DNA from: Sequoia sempervirens
Lineage: Eukaryota > Streptophyta > Pinopsida > Cupressales > Cupressaceae
NCBI GenBank assembly: GCA_007258455.2
Contig: VDFB02018296.1
Span: forward strand, 47,871,414 to 47,935,413
Length of the DNA stretch: 64,000 nt
Direction: 5' to 3'
Of this stretch, positions 11,309-22,950 are shown in pieces (positions within the stretch are counted from its first letter, which is position 1; every line of letters starts with the position of its first letter). The position numbers were made by a program, and so were the translations under genes. The notes under the pieces are model-generated. The model was given only the letters and a program-made list of their open reading frames with translations. It did not search any database and was not told the origin of the DNA.

Positions 11309-12849
11309 ACTAGAGGTTCCAAAAGTGGTACAAAAGAAGTTCAATAATTTATGAGCGCCCCTATAAGCATATATTCATGTATACCTATAGATCAAATATC
11401 ATTTGTTATCTCCTTTTCATTTTCCTATTTGATTTTATGCCTTGTTTATTGCATCTTTCATATTCATTTCAGATTCTATATTTCTTTTACATGTTTATCC
11501 TCTGCTGCTTGGGGGGCATTTTCCTTCTGATCACTTTGTCCCCTTTTACTATTGGCCTTAATTACCCTTGCTTTCACATTTGTTTTCATTTCCCACTTGG
11601 GTTGCCCACTTGCTTATGCTTATCCTTTATCACTTGGTTTCACAATTGCATTTGTTGTTTTATCGACTCATTTCTTGCTTCCCATGTTACATTGATCTTC
11701 TATTATAATATTTTTCTTCTTAGAGCTTATCTATTGATCTCATATCGTTATATCATGCTTGCTAGAGCTTGTATACTGATCCTACTTTACATCATGCTAT
11801 ACATTGATCTTACATTGGCATATTAAGCTTATTACATCAAACCTATAACAATCCATTACATTTATACAGTCACCTTTTGCTCTTATCATTTGTACCCCTC
11901 TTACCATATCCCTAGAATTTATCCTTTACATTGGAGGGCATCAAGCCTTCCCTTACTATATGTTGCACATTCATGGTTACATCTTCACAATGGTAGGCAT
12001 CACACCTTCCCATTGAGGGGTATTGTGCCTTCCCCTTTTATATTGCACCGTCACAAACATATCTTTAGATGTGGAAGCATCATGCTTCCCCTCACACATT
12101 GTTGCAGCTTCATGCCTTTATTACGGCCTCATGCATTTCTTCCTATATCTAGCTCATGTGCTTACCATGCCTATCTTCCAAGACATTTATATGATTGTTA
12201 CATATGCAACCTTTTACAGTCAATACTATATATGCTTGCATGATTAAATGATTATTGGCTTACATGCTTTTTTGCATTTCCTTTTCAAGTTTTGTTTTTC
12301 CCCTTCCTACAATTCCTTGTATCCTTCAAATGCGAACAATTATATGGGACATATATCATCACTAACATCTCTATGAACATGTTTTTAGGTAGTGACAAGT
12401 GCTACAAAGGCTTCCCACCACAATCAAGCGGGATTATGTTGCATTACTACAATTGAAAAATGGCATTTTTCAGCAATTGAGTGGAGTCACATTGCTGCAA
12501 TCAAGCGAAGTATTTCCTTCCAAACAATTGAAATCTTTCTTACTTTATTTATTTCCTAGTATTCCTATTTCATAGACAGTTGACAAAGCTCCTATTTTGT
12601 ATCAGAATTTTCATTTGTGAGACAAAAGCTACTTATTGTACACTTTTTCTCTATTTTGTTGGATTCATGGAGAGCACCTTCCAAAGAACACGTGTACAAG
12701 ATATATGTACAAGATCAAACCTTGCAAGGTCCATTACTTTCTATGAATCCCCTTTCATATCTTTGATTTTTGAATATTTACTTTACATGAATGTTTGTGA
12801 GTGCTACATACTTTGAGATACACGATCATTTTTGGATTCACATGGACCT
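11309..12849 (+). other. Non-coding 3' internal region of the Tat-like element
   Basis: This stretch is T/C-rich with no persistent frame. From 11930 to about 12110 a phrase of the type GCATCAAGCCTTCCC recurs about four times (near 11938, 11998, 12028 and 12078), each time with a small change. It lies where pol would be in a complete element, and I see no polymerase or integrase motif in it. Confidence 0.5.
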
Positions 12850-12865
12850 CAAAGTGGGGGCAAAA
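12850..12865 (+). promoter_or_regulatory. Polypurine tract
   Basis: CAAAGTGGGGGCAAAA lies immediately before a TGTAATGG LTR start. The same AAAGTGGGGGC core borders the 3' LTR of the nested element at 42731, which confirms the family and the boundary. Confidence 0.75.
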
Positions 12866-13690
12866 TGTAATGGTGAAATTTGAATATCTGTGTCAAATTT
12901 GATTTAATTTTGTTCTCATTTTTTAGCAAATGTCTCAACACGTGCTATCAACAAATGGCACAATCTTGTAGGACATTGGATCACTCCCATAGCCTTTTAT
13001 ACATCCACACACACATATCCTATACATTTAGCCCTCTCCTATCCTTATACTATGACACTTCTATACATGTCTTATCCACCCATTTATCACAACCACCTAT
13101 GCACCTACCGCAACTTATCTATTAGCCACTTGTATCTAACCATTTACCCACACTGTGACCCTGCAGACACAAACTTGTCCCCTTTCTTTTCAAAATTCAA
13201 AATTCAAAATTCGCTAGCTAGCCCATTCACCTTCCCATCTTGAGCCAACTTAATGCACCTTTTGGCACAATCTGATGATATGTGCTAGTATTTACAGACA
13301 TTTTGATTTAATGCATTCATACTAATCGTCCCATGAACATCCCAATATTCAAAATCTTCTCACTCTAGAGCTTTTATAAGGAGCAATCAATGGTGACATA
13401 CTTGGATTTGATGTGCTACAAAGGAGTAGCAAATCTGCATACTAGGGCCCTTGCATACTATTTTTTAATCTTTGTACACTATCTAGGAATTGATCTAAGA
13501 AAAATTGTCTCCTTACAATGGATAACAGCCCTTTAAGATATTTCTAAATACTGCCAATCCCCAAATTTTTAGGAAGAGTCGAACAAACATTTAATCATCA
13601 AGCAAGCAAAAGAGCAGAACATCACTATGGACAAGGTTGAGTCCAGAAACAATAGGATTAATCTGCAACCATGACTTACTCCAATATCAG
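12866..13690 (+). mobile_element. 3' LTR of plus-strand Tat-like element (end uncertain)
   Basis: The LTR starts TGTAATGGTGAAATTTG directly after the polypurine tract. A TATA-like TTTTATAAGGAG at about 13373 could be its promoter. A short tandem AAATTCAAAATTC occurs near 13192-13211. No partner 5' LTR was found, since the solo LTR at 8093 and older sequence lie upstream of the gag. The 3' end is therefore a guess. Confidence 0.55.
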
Positions 13691-15045
13691 CAAACTTGTA
13701 CTCTAACAAAGTACAGATGAAGTGTAAACGCTAAGGCAATTCACTAACAGAAAGGCATTTTTTGGCGGCATATTCTTGTCTAATTCCAGAATCTTCCTCC
13801 TTGACATTCATACTTCAGACAAAGTTAAGTACATCTATTATTGCATTATTTTTCCAAATTAGTTGTTACAAAATATCAAATTATCATATCCACCTATTTT
13901 TAATTAATCTAGACTGGTTATGCTTAATTGATTGCATTTATTTGATTAACCTAAATTAATCCTAAAGTATTTTCCTTTACAAATACAAACCCAAGTTTGA
14001 GCCATAGCATCTAAGCCAACGAACAAACAGCAAAGAGGATTTACCAATTAAAACGTAGTAATCTACAATAACCTTACAGGTCAAGAGATTAAACTTCAAA
14101 ATCAAAGCAAAAAACTAAAAAGAGAAAAAAAAAATTAATGAAATTACCTCAAAATAGTAAAATACTCTTAATTTCTTCACATCAACCTGTTTCCCTCTCG
14201 TGAACTCTTCGACTATGTAAAAAGCGTCCATATCAAAAGCTTATTTATATCTAAACTTTCTTGATAAAAGCAAATATAAATTTAAAAAGTTGTTTTAATT
14301 ATAAAAATATTTTATATTAACTTAAACTAATTAAGGAGAATTGTAACAAATCCTTGTCCAAGTTAAATCTAAAATTAATAAATTGATTAAAATTGTAAAC
14401 AAATCAATTTAATTAAAGAATAACAGACTATTTTGATTTAAAAATTAAAAAATTACTACGAATAAATAAACATAACAGACCAAAACTTTAGAAGTTTAAA
14501 TCCAAACATAACTAACTAAAATTATGAGACAAAATGTTCGGTTTTTTAAGAAACCATCCAAACTAATCACCAGCACGATGCTCCGAAGTTTCTCCATGAA
14601 ACCGGGTATTCTGCGGTTAGTAAAAATGCCTAAAGATTAATCACAACTGTTGAAAAGTGCCTACGGAAATTTCGTCTCGCTAGAATCAATGTTGCTTCGT
14701 AAATATGAAAAGTAGCAGCCATCAAACACATAAAATTTGCCAAACTATCATTTCGGAATAAACCCTCATGCTAGGCGAAGGAATGACTGATATTTTAGCC
14801 TTCCAAGACAATTACTTTCACTACTAAAATCTGAAGGGCTTAAACTCTACATTTAAAACTAATGGTTAGCAAAGAAAATACCTGGAAAATGGGGGGAGAG
14901 AGCAAGCTGAAAACATAGCCTTCCTTCTAGAATATATACGGATAGCTTCTCCTATTAACGCATTCACTCTTTTTCTTGGGCGCATAAAAACTTTAAATAA
15001 AAAACCAACACAATAATATATTAGCCTTTGAAGACAATTAACGAA
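13691..15045. other. AT-rich filler, no gene seen
   Basis: Very AT-rich sequence, especially 14090-14530, with no domain, RNA or element end that I can recognise. The open frames here are short and AT-driven. Confidence 0.5.
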
Positions 15046-15120
15046 ACACGGTAAAGGAGACTGCCCGAAGGTGGTGAGGGCTATGTTGTGGGAGGGGTCC
15101 ATGCCAACACATTCCACATT
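15046..15120 (-). repeat. Copy of the transposase 5'-flank sequence
   Basis: The phrases GTAAAGGAGA, GGTGGTGAG and TATGTTGTG followed by AGGGGTCCATG occur here and again at 21735-21783, just upstream of the pogo-like transposase start. The two copies are in the same orientation. This suggests a second, mostly lost copy of the same transposon family, with only its promoter side left. The rest, up to 15700, shows no recognisable coding sequence. Confidence 0.5.
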
Positions 15121-16140
15121 AGTCTTTTCTTTTCTTCTTCTTTTTTTATCATACTCTTTCCACTGACAACCCAAATAAATCGAATGGGGAGAAAAAAAAA
15201 ATACACGTTTTCCAACTCATTTCGATTGGTTTCCAAAAATCACTTTTTCTGACGCTAAATGTGGCATTGACCATTGGCAAACGCGTGGTGGTTGCTTACC
15301 CACTTCCCATCACCCTACGAGCTTAATGTGCAATACTTTGCATTAACTTCCCCTCTCCCCCTCCGTCGTCGGCCTTTTGGCAATCAGTTCAGCATGCTTT
15401 TCATTTGCAAGAGTTTCATTTTGGTTCTCTACAATGCCATTCATGCTTGGTGTTTGCACATAATGTCATCCATTGAAGAACTAATGGTGGCGCACTTCTT
15501 GACCGATGGTGGAGACAATGGGAGCGAGTCATGGTGATATTTTTTCGTTGTTATTGTGTTTATGAACACTTCCATTGCCTAAGGAAAATAGTAAACTTTT
15601 GCCATCATAGGTGAGGTTGTCTTTCAACCTCACAACAATAATATATATCCATTACATGTGTTTTTTGGAATGTTTGTTGCATGTATTTTTCTACAACTAT
15701 CTTGTGACCGACTGTGTGTATATACATATATACACACACATAGCCGGCCAAAAGATATAATAATTTATCTGCAATATCTTTAAACAATGTGTACATTTGT
15801 GACATTTTGTTTCTCTATCTCTACAATCTCCATAAATACATTGACAATATTTGAGGTTATCATATGCTTGATTGTTAAGGATTTCTTACAACTATATTCT
15901 AACCGATTGTATGTATACATATATATCTACATAAATATGCATGTATATATATATGTATATATATACACGCACAGTCGATCAAAATATATATTTATGCTAC
16001 TGCAATATCTTTAAACAATGTATATATATGTGACATTTCGCTTGTCTATCTCTGCAATCTTCATAAATATATTCACACTATTTGAGGATATTATATGGTC
16101 AACTTTAAGGGTTTTTTGCAGCTATATGTATATGACTTCA

Positions 16141-16302
16141 GGCAAATTCACCACCAACAAATTCACCTCCAACAATTCATCGCCATGATAAATTCATCTC
16201 GTGGAAAATTCACCACCAGCAATATGATATGAATTGTTGGTGGTGAATTTTCCACAAGATGAATTTGTCATGGCAATGAATTGTTAGTGGTGAATTTTTC
16301 TA
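16141..16302. repeat. Foldback inverted repeat, ~70-bp arms
   Basis: The left arm (about 16143-16219) carries AAATTCACCACC, AACAATTCATCGCCATGA and TCATCTCGTGGAAAATTCAC. The right arm (about 16230-16299) is its reverse complement with a few changes and a roughly 12-base gap. The centre is near ATATGATAT at 16222. Nothing coding is present. It interrupts array A at an AGCTATAT site that is seen on both sides, so it looks like a small foldback or MITE-type insertion. Confidence 0.75.
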
Positions 16303-16305
16303 GAG

Positions 16306-16334
16306 CTATATATATACATACATATATATACATG

Positions 16335-16380
<46 letters not shown>

Positions 16381-16414
16381 TATATACATGTATATATATA
16401 TATGTATGTATATA

Positions 16415-16446
<32 letters not shown>
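16306..16446. repeat. TA/TATG microsatellite block
   Basis: Uninterrupted mixtures of TA, CATA and TATG run for about 140 bases, ending in TATGTATGTATG. Open frames over it on both strands are low-complexity (Tyr/Ile/Met/Val/Cys) and not genes. Confidence 0.9.
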
Positions 16447-16760
16447 CACACAGTCGATCAAAATTTATATTTATGCTATTGTAATATCTTTAAACAATGT
16501 ATGTACATATGTGACATTTCGCTTGTTTATCTCTGTAATCTTCATAAATATATTCACACTATTTGACGATATCATACGATCGATTGTTAAAGGTTTATTG
16601 TAGCTATATTTTGATCGAATGTGTGTATATATATACACACAGTTGGCCAAAAGATATATTCATATATCTGCAATATCTTTAAACAATGTATGCAACTCAC
16701 CCTGTTAAGGGTATCATGCACCTATCATTTGGCCGACTGTGTGTATATGTATACATACCA

Positions 16761-17563
16761 TTTATAGGTTTCATATGGTGGACTCTTAAGGGTTTCATGC
16801 ACCTATGGTTTGGCCAACTTTGTGTGCTTCATTGTCGTGAACCCCTCGCACAACATTACCTGCAACCCCATTGTCCTCTCTGCCCTTTTGATACTGCATT
16901 CACCTTTGATAGTATGGACGACATTTTGATAGCAATTGACATGCATTTATAGGAATTTAATCCTAAATTGGTACTAATTTGAATTTTTATATTTATATAT
17001 AATATTAATATTAACTATGTATATGTGTGTACATATGCATGGCATACATACATACATACATATGTATGTATGTATGCCATGCAAGATAGATGCATGTGTG
17101 TATGTATGCATGCATACATATGTATGTTTGTATGCATATGCATATGTATGCATGCATACATGGATATGTATGTATGCATATGTCAAATGAAACAAGCAAT
17201 GCATGTTGTAGTATCATATCCCCAATTGTACCTACTAGTTGCAGCTTCCAAACTATGTATATTTCAAAGTTGTTGTAAGATTCCAATTGTATACATTGTT
17301 CAATGTATGTTTATTATTCATATGTATCACGATTTTCTTCAGAAACATTTGCATACATACATATGATTCCACCTATCATCCTTAGTTTACAGCTATTTTA
17401 AGAATGTATAAATAACTATGCCATTTGCATACACACATACAAATAGTCAGCCAAAAGATAGGTGCATGAAACCCTTAATAGTCGAGTACATGATAAGCTC
17501 AAATACTATCAATATATTTATGGAAATTGCATATATATATATATAAAAGTTGTTGTTTCATAT
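16761..17563. repeat. Inverted-repeat region with CATA/TATG palindromic tract
   Basis: A phrase near 16785-16830 (CTTAAGGGTTTCATGCACCT then TTTGGCCAAC) returns in reverse complement near 17445-17490 (GTCAGCCAAAAGATAGGTGC then ATGAAACCCTTAATAGTC). Between the arms, 17036-17190 is a CATACATA/TATGTATG tract with several internal palindromes such as CATACATATGTATG. The stretch of about 110 bases at 16840-16950 is ordinary sequence with no recognised gene. Confidence 0.6.
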
Positions 17564-18383
17564 AGCCTTGTTCATTTACATTTAAATGAATTAGATGTAT
17601 GCTTTAGTTGTTCTTCAATTATAGTGACTTTTACAAGTATGATAATGTTGTTTGAAGTTATATATAAATGTCATAATGTTGTATCAAAAAGGGTTATAAA
17701 TATTTATACCATTATGTTGTTTCAAGTTATATATAGCCCCTTAATTGATTATATATATATTCCATGATCACCTAAGGGTTGTAAGAGTTAGAATTGGGGA
17801 TATGATAGTATAACATGCATGTCTTGTTTCATTTGACATATAGCCTTGTTCATTTACATTCAACCGAATTAGATGTATGGTTTGTTTGTTCTTCAACTAC
17901 AACGACTATTACATGTATGAAAATGTTGTTTCAATTTATATCATATGTTGTTTGAAATTATATAGAAATATCATAATTTTGTTTCAAGTTATATAGAACC
18001 CCTTAACTGATTATATGTATGTATGTACATATATATGTGTGTGTACATATATATTTGTATGTATGTATATATATTTGTATGTACATACATACATATAATC
18101 AGTTAACATGATCACCTAAGGGTTGTAAGAGTTAGAATTGGGGATATGATAGTATAACATGCATTGCTTGTTTCATTTGACACATAGCCTTGTTCATTTA
18201 CATTCAACTAAATTAGATGTATGGTTTGTTTGTTCTTCAATTATAGTGACTCTTACATGTATGAAAATGTTTCAATTTATATGATAATGTTGTTTGAAGT
18301 TATATAGAAATATCATAATATTGCTCCAAGTTACATATAACCTCTTAACTTATTATATATATGTATGTATGTATATATGTATG

Positions 18384-18415
<32 letters not shown>

Positions 18416-18960
18416 TGTATGTATGTATGTATGTATGTATGTATGTATGTATGTATGTATGTACATACATACATATATATAATTAGTTAACATGATCACC
18501 TAAGGGTTGTAAGAGTTAGAATTGGGGATATGATAGTATAACATGCATTGCTTGTTTCATTTGACACATAGCCTTGATCATTTACATTCAACTGAATTAG
18601 ATGTATGGTTTGTTTGTTCTTCAATTACAGTGACTCTTACATGTATTAAAATATTGTTTCAATTTATATGATAATGTTGTTTGAAGTTATATAGAAATAT
18701 TATAATGTTGTTTCAAGTTACATATAACCTCTTAACTGATATATATATGTGTATGTATGTACATATATATGTATGTATATATGTGTGTGTGTGTGTACAT
18801 TTATGTATGTATGTATGTATGTATGTAGTTGTAAGAGTTAGAATTGGGGATATGATAGTATAACATGCATTACTTGTTTCATTTGACACATAGCCTTGTT
18901 CATTTGCATTCAACTGAATTAGATGTATGGTTTTTTTTTTCTTCAATTGTAGTGACTCTT
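17564..18960 (+). repeat. Array B: tandem 280-385-bp units with internal microsatellites
   Basis: AGCCTTGTTCATTTAC-like starts occur at 17564, 17842, 18185, 18570 and 18892, and GTTGTAAGAGTTAGAATT occurs at 17778, 18122, 18506 and 18838. The non-microsatellite parts are very similar, while the TATG/TA run inside each unit varies in length, which explains most of the spacing difference. One inverted copy lies at 21838-22200 on the far side of the transposase, so array B is best read as the subterminal or terminal inverted repeat region of that transposon, amplified on one side only. Confidence 0.8.
18388..18463. repeat. (GTAT)n microsatellite, ~19 repeats
   Basis: A nearly pure GTAT run, the longest in the window, sits inside the third unit of array B and is followed by its own short inverse (ACATACATACAT). 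Confidence 0.95.
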
Positions 18961-18980
18961 ACATGTATGAATATGTATTT

Positions 18981-19093
18981 ACAACAAAGATGAACATATT
19001 AGTATAAAATAAACGTAGCTATGAAACAACAAAGACGAACATATTAGTATAACATAAACTCAACTATGAAACAACAAAGATGAACATATTAGT
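18981..19093. repeat. 45-bp tandem repeat, 2.5 copies
   Basis: ACAACAAAGATGAACATATT starts at 18981, 19026 and 19071, with a unit of 45 bases including AGTATAACATAAACT. It lies between array B and the 3' end of the transposase pseudogene, inside the inferred transposon. Confidence 0.85.
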
Positions 19094-19252
19094 ATTCTAA
19101 AAATTACATCAATTACACACCTTCAAAACATTCACAAAAAAACTATTCACAATCTAACATTCCAATTATGTAAAGAAAATTGGAAAAGAGAAATCACATG
19201 AGGGGAAGCTATATGTTGATGTGTTGTTGGTATTTGCATCTTGCCTAGCCAA

Positions 19253-21667
19253 CTACTCATCCATGTTTGTGGCCTCTGAATCAATAGAACTACAACTTGA
19301 AAGTGGCTGGCTAATACTTGGGGGACGCGAGAGTGGACAATACTTGGGGTAATGAATAGAAACAAAGTCAGTGAATATTGCATGTCGTTCAAGCAGGGGA
19401 TTTAAAGGATTGTTGAGACACCTTTCCCTTGTTGCCTCTTTTCTAGCCTTTTTCATTTCTCTTTCTTTTTTAGCAGCTTCCCGTTCAATCCTTTGCTACT
19501 CCTTTTTGTGTTCCTTCTCTTTCCTTTATTGTTCTCTTTGAACCTCAACTGCTTGTCGTTGAAGGTCTTTTTTAGTTCTCATTTGTTCCTTGAGGTCCCT
19601 TATTGTAATTCTTTCAATCTTCTGTTGTTCGATCTATTCTCTCTTCCTTTCTTTCAATTGTTGAATTTCCTTCTTCCTCTCCTCTTGCTCCATTAACAAC
19701 TTCATGTAGTCATCTGTGGTGAGGAGATGGGATTGTCTTCTAAGTCAAATCACACAATCAGCTAGATGATTGGACTTATTCTTCATTAGATGGACTGGTA
19801 ATTTCAAAAATTGGGAGATGTTTGAACTTATTTGGCCTCCCAATGGCTCCATTGAGTCTTCTTCATTTGGAAACTACTCCTTGCTAGCTATTTCATCCAC
19901 TTCCTCACCTCCTCCCCATTGATCAGGTTCACATTCTCCATAATCAGCATAGAAATGTAGTAAGCTAGATTGGCACATCATGTTTGGTGGAGATGGCATT
20001 GATAGACTTTGTTCTAAATCCACATGCAAATTAATACCAAGATTTGTAAGCCCCTCTAACAACCATGATTGTTCCTTTGGTGTATTGGGTAGAGAAAGAG
20101 AGATGTTTGCATATGTATTTTCGTCATCCAAATTAGGTGTTCTTAGTGGAATATGCTTGTCACCCAAATCAAGTGTTCCAATTGGAGATTGTTGGTCTGA
20201 CAAACTAGTTGTTTCAAGTGGACTATGTTGGTCTACAAAATCAGGTGTTCCAATTGTCTTTTCAACCTCTGTTTGTGGCACACCATTAGTGGATAGACTT
20301 AGAATATTTTTTGCAACAAATGCATCCTTGGGGGAAAAAAATTGGAATGTCTCACTTGGTCGCATATCCTCCATTAAAGCATCTGGATTTAGGGGGCCAA
20401 TACTTGTTCTTTTGAAGTCTACTTTTATGTTGTCAACAATCAATGCTTTCTAAAATGTAGCACTGCCAAGTGTTTCCAACTCTGCTCTTTTAATCTCTAA
20501 ATTTGGATACTTACTCACCCATATTGCTCTTTCCTTTTTAAAATATGATTTGAAAGATGCAAACATGCTAACATTGAGTGGCTACAATCTGTGAGATGTG
20601 TGGGTTGGTAGGGTTAGCAAGTCAATGCCTAATGACCTTGTTTCGTTAATAGTAGAAAATGCAATGTGGCTGCCATGGCCATCAAAAATCAAGAGGTGCC
20701 TATTGGTGGGTGAGACACCACTAGGTGCAACCAAAGCAAGAAGAGGTCTTTAGTCATCCACACATGGGGTTGAGTAGCCATACATGCACTTGGCTCATAA
20801 TGAGCTATATAGTTCTTTAGTGTTTTTTGCTCTTAAACAAATAAAAGCCAAGTATCTTCTATCCAGCAACGTTTACACAACATAAAATTGTGATCCCCTC
20901 TCAACTCTTTGGTATAATGTACGATACACTTTTGGTGCCCTAATTTTTAGCAAGCACTCTCATTGCACCATTTCATCCAGCTTGAATGCTAGTCTCATCA
21001 CAATTCCAAATCGTCATTGGACCATACAGATTGGTTGTGTATGCCTTTTTCAATGTTTCGTAGAATGCAGCAACCACTACAAACCTCAAATTGGGTGCAC
21101 GATCTCTCTTGGCCTTGTGTTATCCTCAAAGTTAGATCGAGATGCCTTCTTTTGAAGCCTGTCCACCAATAATTACCAAGAACTCCATCCTTGAATGGAT
21201 TTGGCCTCATTTGGTATATTTATGCTACTTTAGACTTCAAATTGACAATTTCTAAACCATGGCTAACAACAACCATCTCCTTGCACCATTCAAAAACATT
21301 TTCCTCTTCCTCATCATTCAAGATTGTTGGGGGCCCTTTCCTTTTTGTAGAGGTAACATTATCAACCAATTAGTCAATGTGGTTGCTAGAATACTCCACT
21401 TCATTGTTTCCCCCTTGTTGACATTTCGTTGTCTTCAATGTCCTTCATGGCAGATTTCATGTTAGCCATGGACCACTCTCGTTGCACGAAATCCTTCTTA
21501 GTTATAACAGTTGAATTCACTTGGACTACAAGCTCGATTGGATGTGGAATGGAAACAAATTCATCCTCTTCACTATGTGGTAGCTTCACACCTCTCTTGT
21601 GTGGAGGCAATGCTATTCAAGCTCTCTTTGCAACTCGTCGAGTTCTTGTTGTCGCTTTATTCTTCAT
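19253..21667 (-). pseudogene. Pogo/jerky-like DDE transposase, broken
   Basis: Read on the minus strand from an ATG at 21667, the order is: a basic N-terminus (TTRTRRVAKR), a DNA-binding part with PNPFKDGVLGNYWWTGFKRR and HLDLTLR near 21110-21205, then a DDE core. The first Asp is in IWNCDETSIQAG (codon 20997-20999) and the second in LLIFDGHGSHI (codon 20681-20683). The third, in the block that normally reads LQPLDV, has become Asn (codon 20573-20575) next to a TAG. Later, DNIKVDFKRTSIGPLNPDAL matches the conserved segment after the core. A long Ser/Thr/Pro linker follows (to 19874), then an Arg/Lys/Glu/Gln coiled coil (about 19450-19700) and the end at 19253. Stops and at least one frameshift make it inactive. 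Such enzymes cut and paste DNA at their terminal inverted repeats. It is flanked by array B on one side and an inverted B unit on the other. Confidence 0.82.
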
Positions 21668-21734
21668 CTACATTAAGCCAAGTGCAAGAACAATAAACGA
21701 CAGACACATACAGACAAAAATATATTCAAAGTAA

Positions 21735-21837
21735 AGGAGAGGGTTTGATGGTGGTGAGTGTTATGTTGTGCAAGGGGTCCATGTCAGCAGAGGACACGTT
21801 GGCCAAAAACTTGAATTGCATACAACCCTTAACTATT
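21735..21837 (-). other. 5' flank of the transposase
   Basis: About 70 bases upstream of the transposase start lies the segment that is repeated at 15046-15120. It is a good place for the transposon's promoter. No clear TATA box in the right orientation stands out. Confidence 0.4.
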
Positions 21838-22200
21838 CATATCCCAAATTCTAACTCTTACAACTATTAGTTGATCATGGAATGAATATATATATATATA
21901 TATATAATGTATATATATATATAATGTATATATATGTGTGTGTGTGTATATACATATATATATACATTATATATATATATATATGTAATGTATGTATATA
22001 TGTATATACATAATATACACACATATATATATATATAATCAATTAAGGGGTTATATGTAACTGAAATAACATTATGATACAGGTATATAACCCTTTAGAA
22101 ACAAACATAATGATATTTATATATAAATCCTAAAACAACATTATGATACAAATATTTATAAACCATTTCTGGAAATAAATAATATGATATTTATATATAT
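21838..22200 (-). repeat. Inverted copy of an array B unit (far terminal repeat)
   Basis: On the minus strand it reads CATTATGTTTGTTTC, then ACATATAACCCCTTAATTGA, a TATA microsatellite, TCCATGATCAACTAATAG and GTTGTAAGAGTTAGAATT. This matches the first unit of array B (17620-17815) in opposite orientation. The two copies bracket the transposase as long inverted repeats would. The junction with gypsy gag sequence is at about 22203. Confidence 0.75.
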
Positions 22201-22203
22201 GTA

Positions 22204-22490
22204 GATCTTTGTTGTTGATCTTGCTGTTGTTGCGCTAATAGAGCTTGTTGTTGTGTTTGTTGTTGTTGGTCCAACAATGCTTGTTGTTGGTCAGCTAGGG
22301 CTTGTTGTGCTGCTTCTTGTTGCTCTTGGTATTGCTCTAATGCTTGCTGATATGCGAGTTGTTGGGCTGCTTGTTGTTGTGCGAAGTACTGCGCTTGTGC
22401 TTGCACTCGTGCTTGGGCATCTTTGGCATCTTTTGCAGCTTGTGCGTAGTTTGTGCTGACTTGGATAGCCTTGTGTAGCTTGGTAGAACC
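22204..22490 (-). pseudogene. Gypsy gag fragment, Gln-rich module copy 1
   Basis: On the minus strand it encodes NYAQAAKDAKDAQARVQAQA followed by a Gln/Ala-rich stretch with LAYQQALEQYQEQQEAAQQA, and then QQQ runs. About 190 bases are nearly identical to 22980-23165. It abuts the transposon end at 22203, so the transposon seems to have inserted into this gag. At its other end it passes into LTR-like sequence at about 22490. Confidence 0.65.
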
Positions 22491-22950
22491 AATGTCAACC
22501 TAAGTCTCCGAGATTTGAACCCCTAATTCAAAGTGCCTACAAAAACACAACAACAAACAACGTTAGAGAGTTATTTTGTAAGCATGAACAAGGATTCCCC
22601 ATGAAATCCATTCACAAAGCTAAAAATAGGAAATAGAACAAAGAAAACAATGAAGAACATAATGGAAATATGAAATCCTAATTTAGCATGCAAACACTTG
22701 ATCCCATGGGGGAGTTGGTGCAAATAGGTGTGTGGAGATTTTCCCTTTCCCAATTCCTTGAATGCAAATGTTGATTGAAGATGATTGATCCACTTGATAA
22801 GTCCCTCAATGAGCTCCAAAATCTACAATAAACTAGTTAAGAAGATGGATGGAATTTGAGAGATATTTGCGCATAATAACTCTGCATAATTGTGGATCGT
22901 GAGGTGTCGAAGGTTCTGTAAAGTGAGGGCCGAAATAAGTGGAATGTTTG
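22491..22950 (-). mobile_element. LTR fragment related to the LTR at 27159-28421
   Basis: The part at 22617-22920 is collinear with 27258-27560 (shared words include GGGAGTTGGTGCAAATAGG, TGTGTGGAGATTT and TGATTGATCCACTTGATRA), in the same orientation. The 22491-22510 edge (ACCAATGTCAACC) resembles the primer-site/LTR junction at 27153. It lies between two copies of the gag Gln-rich module, so it marks a rearranged or tandem element junction rather than a simple LTR. Confidence 0.6.

Larger units (their letters stand above)
15701..16760. repeat. Array A: four diverged units with TATG/TA microsatellites
   Basis: A module recurs near 15773, 16006, 16487 and 16672. It reads TGCAATATCTTTAAACAATG, then in full copies GTGACATTTCGCTTGTCTAT, a CTTCATAAATATATTCACAC-like stretch and a GCAGCTATATT-like end, followed by TATA/CATA microsatellite and ACACAGTCGATCAAAA. 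Unit spacing varies mainly through microsatellite length and a foldback insertion at 16141. Frames across it are microsatellite artefacts. It may be a subterminal repeat array of the same transposon system as array B. Confidence 0.65.

Noticed and set aside
11377..11826. A hydrophobic 149-codon frame as a membrane protein
   Set aside because: It is a T/C-rich low-complexity frame in the non-coding 3' region of a Tat-like element and shows no family motif.
16281..18863. Several open frames rich in Tyr, Met, Ile, Val and Cys on both strands
   Set aside because: They are translations of TA/TATG microsatellites, which have few stops in some frames.
19980..20453. A 157-codon plus-strand frame
   Set aside because: It is antisense to the C-terminal part of the transposase pseudogene, which has the recognisable motifs.
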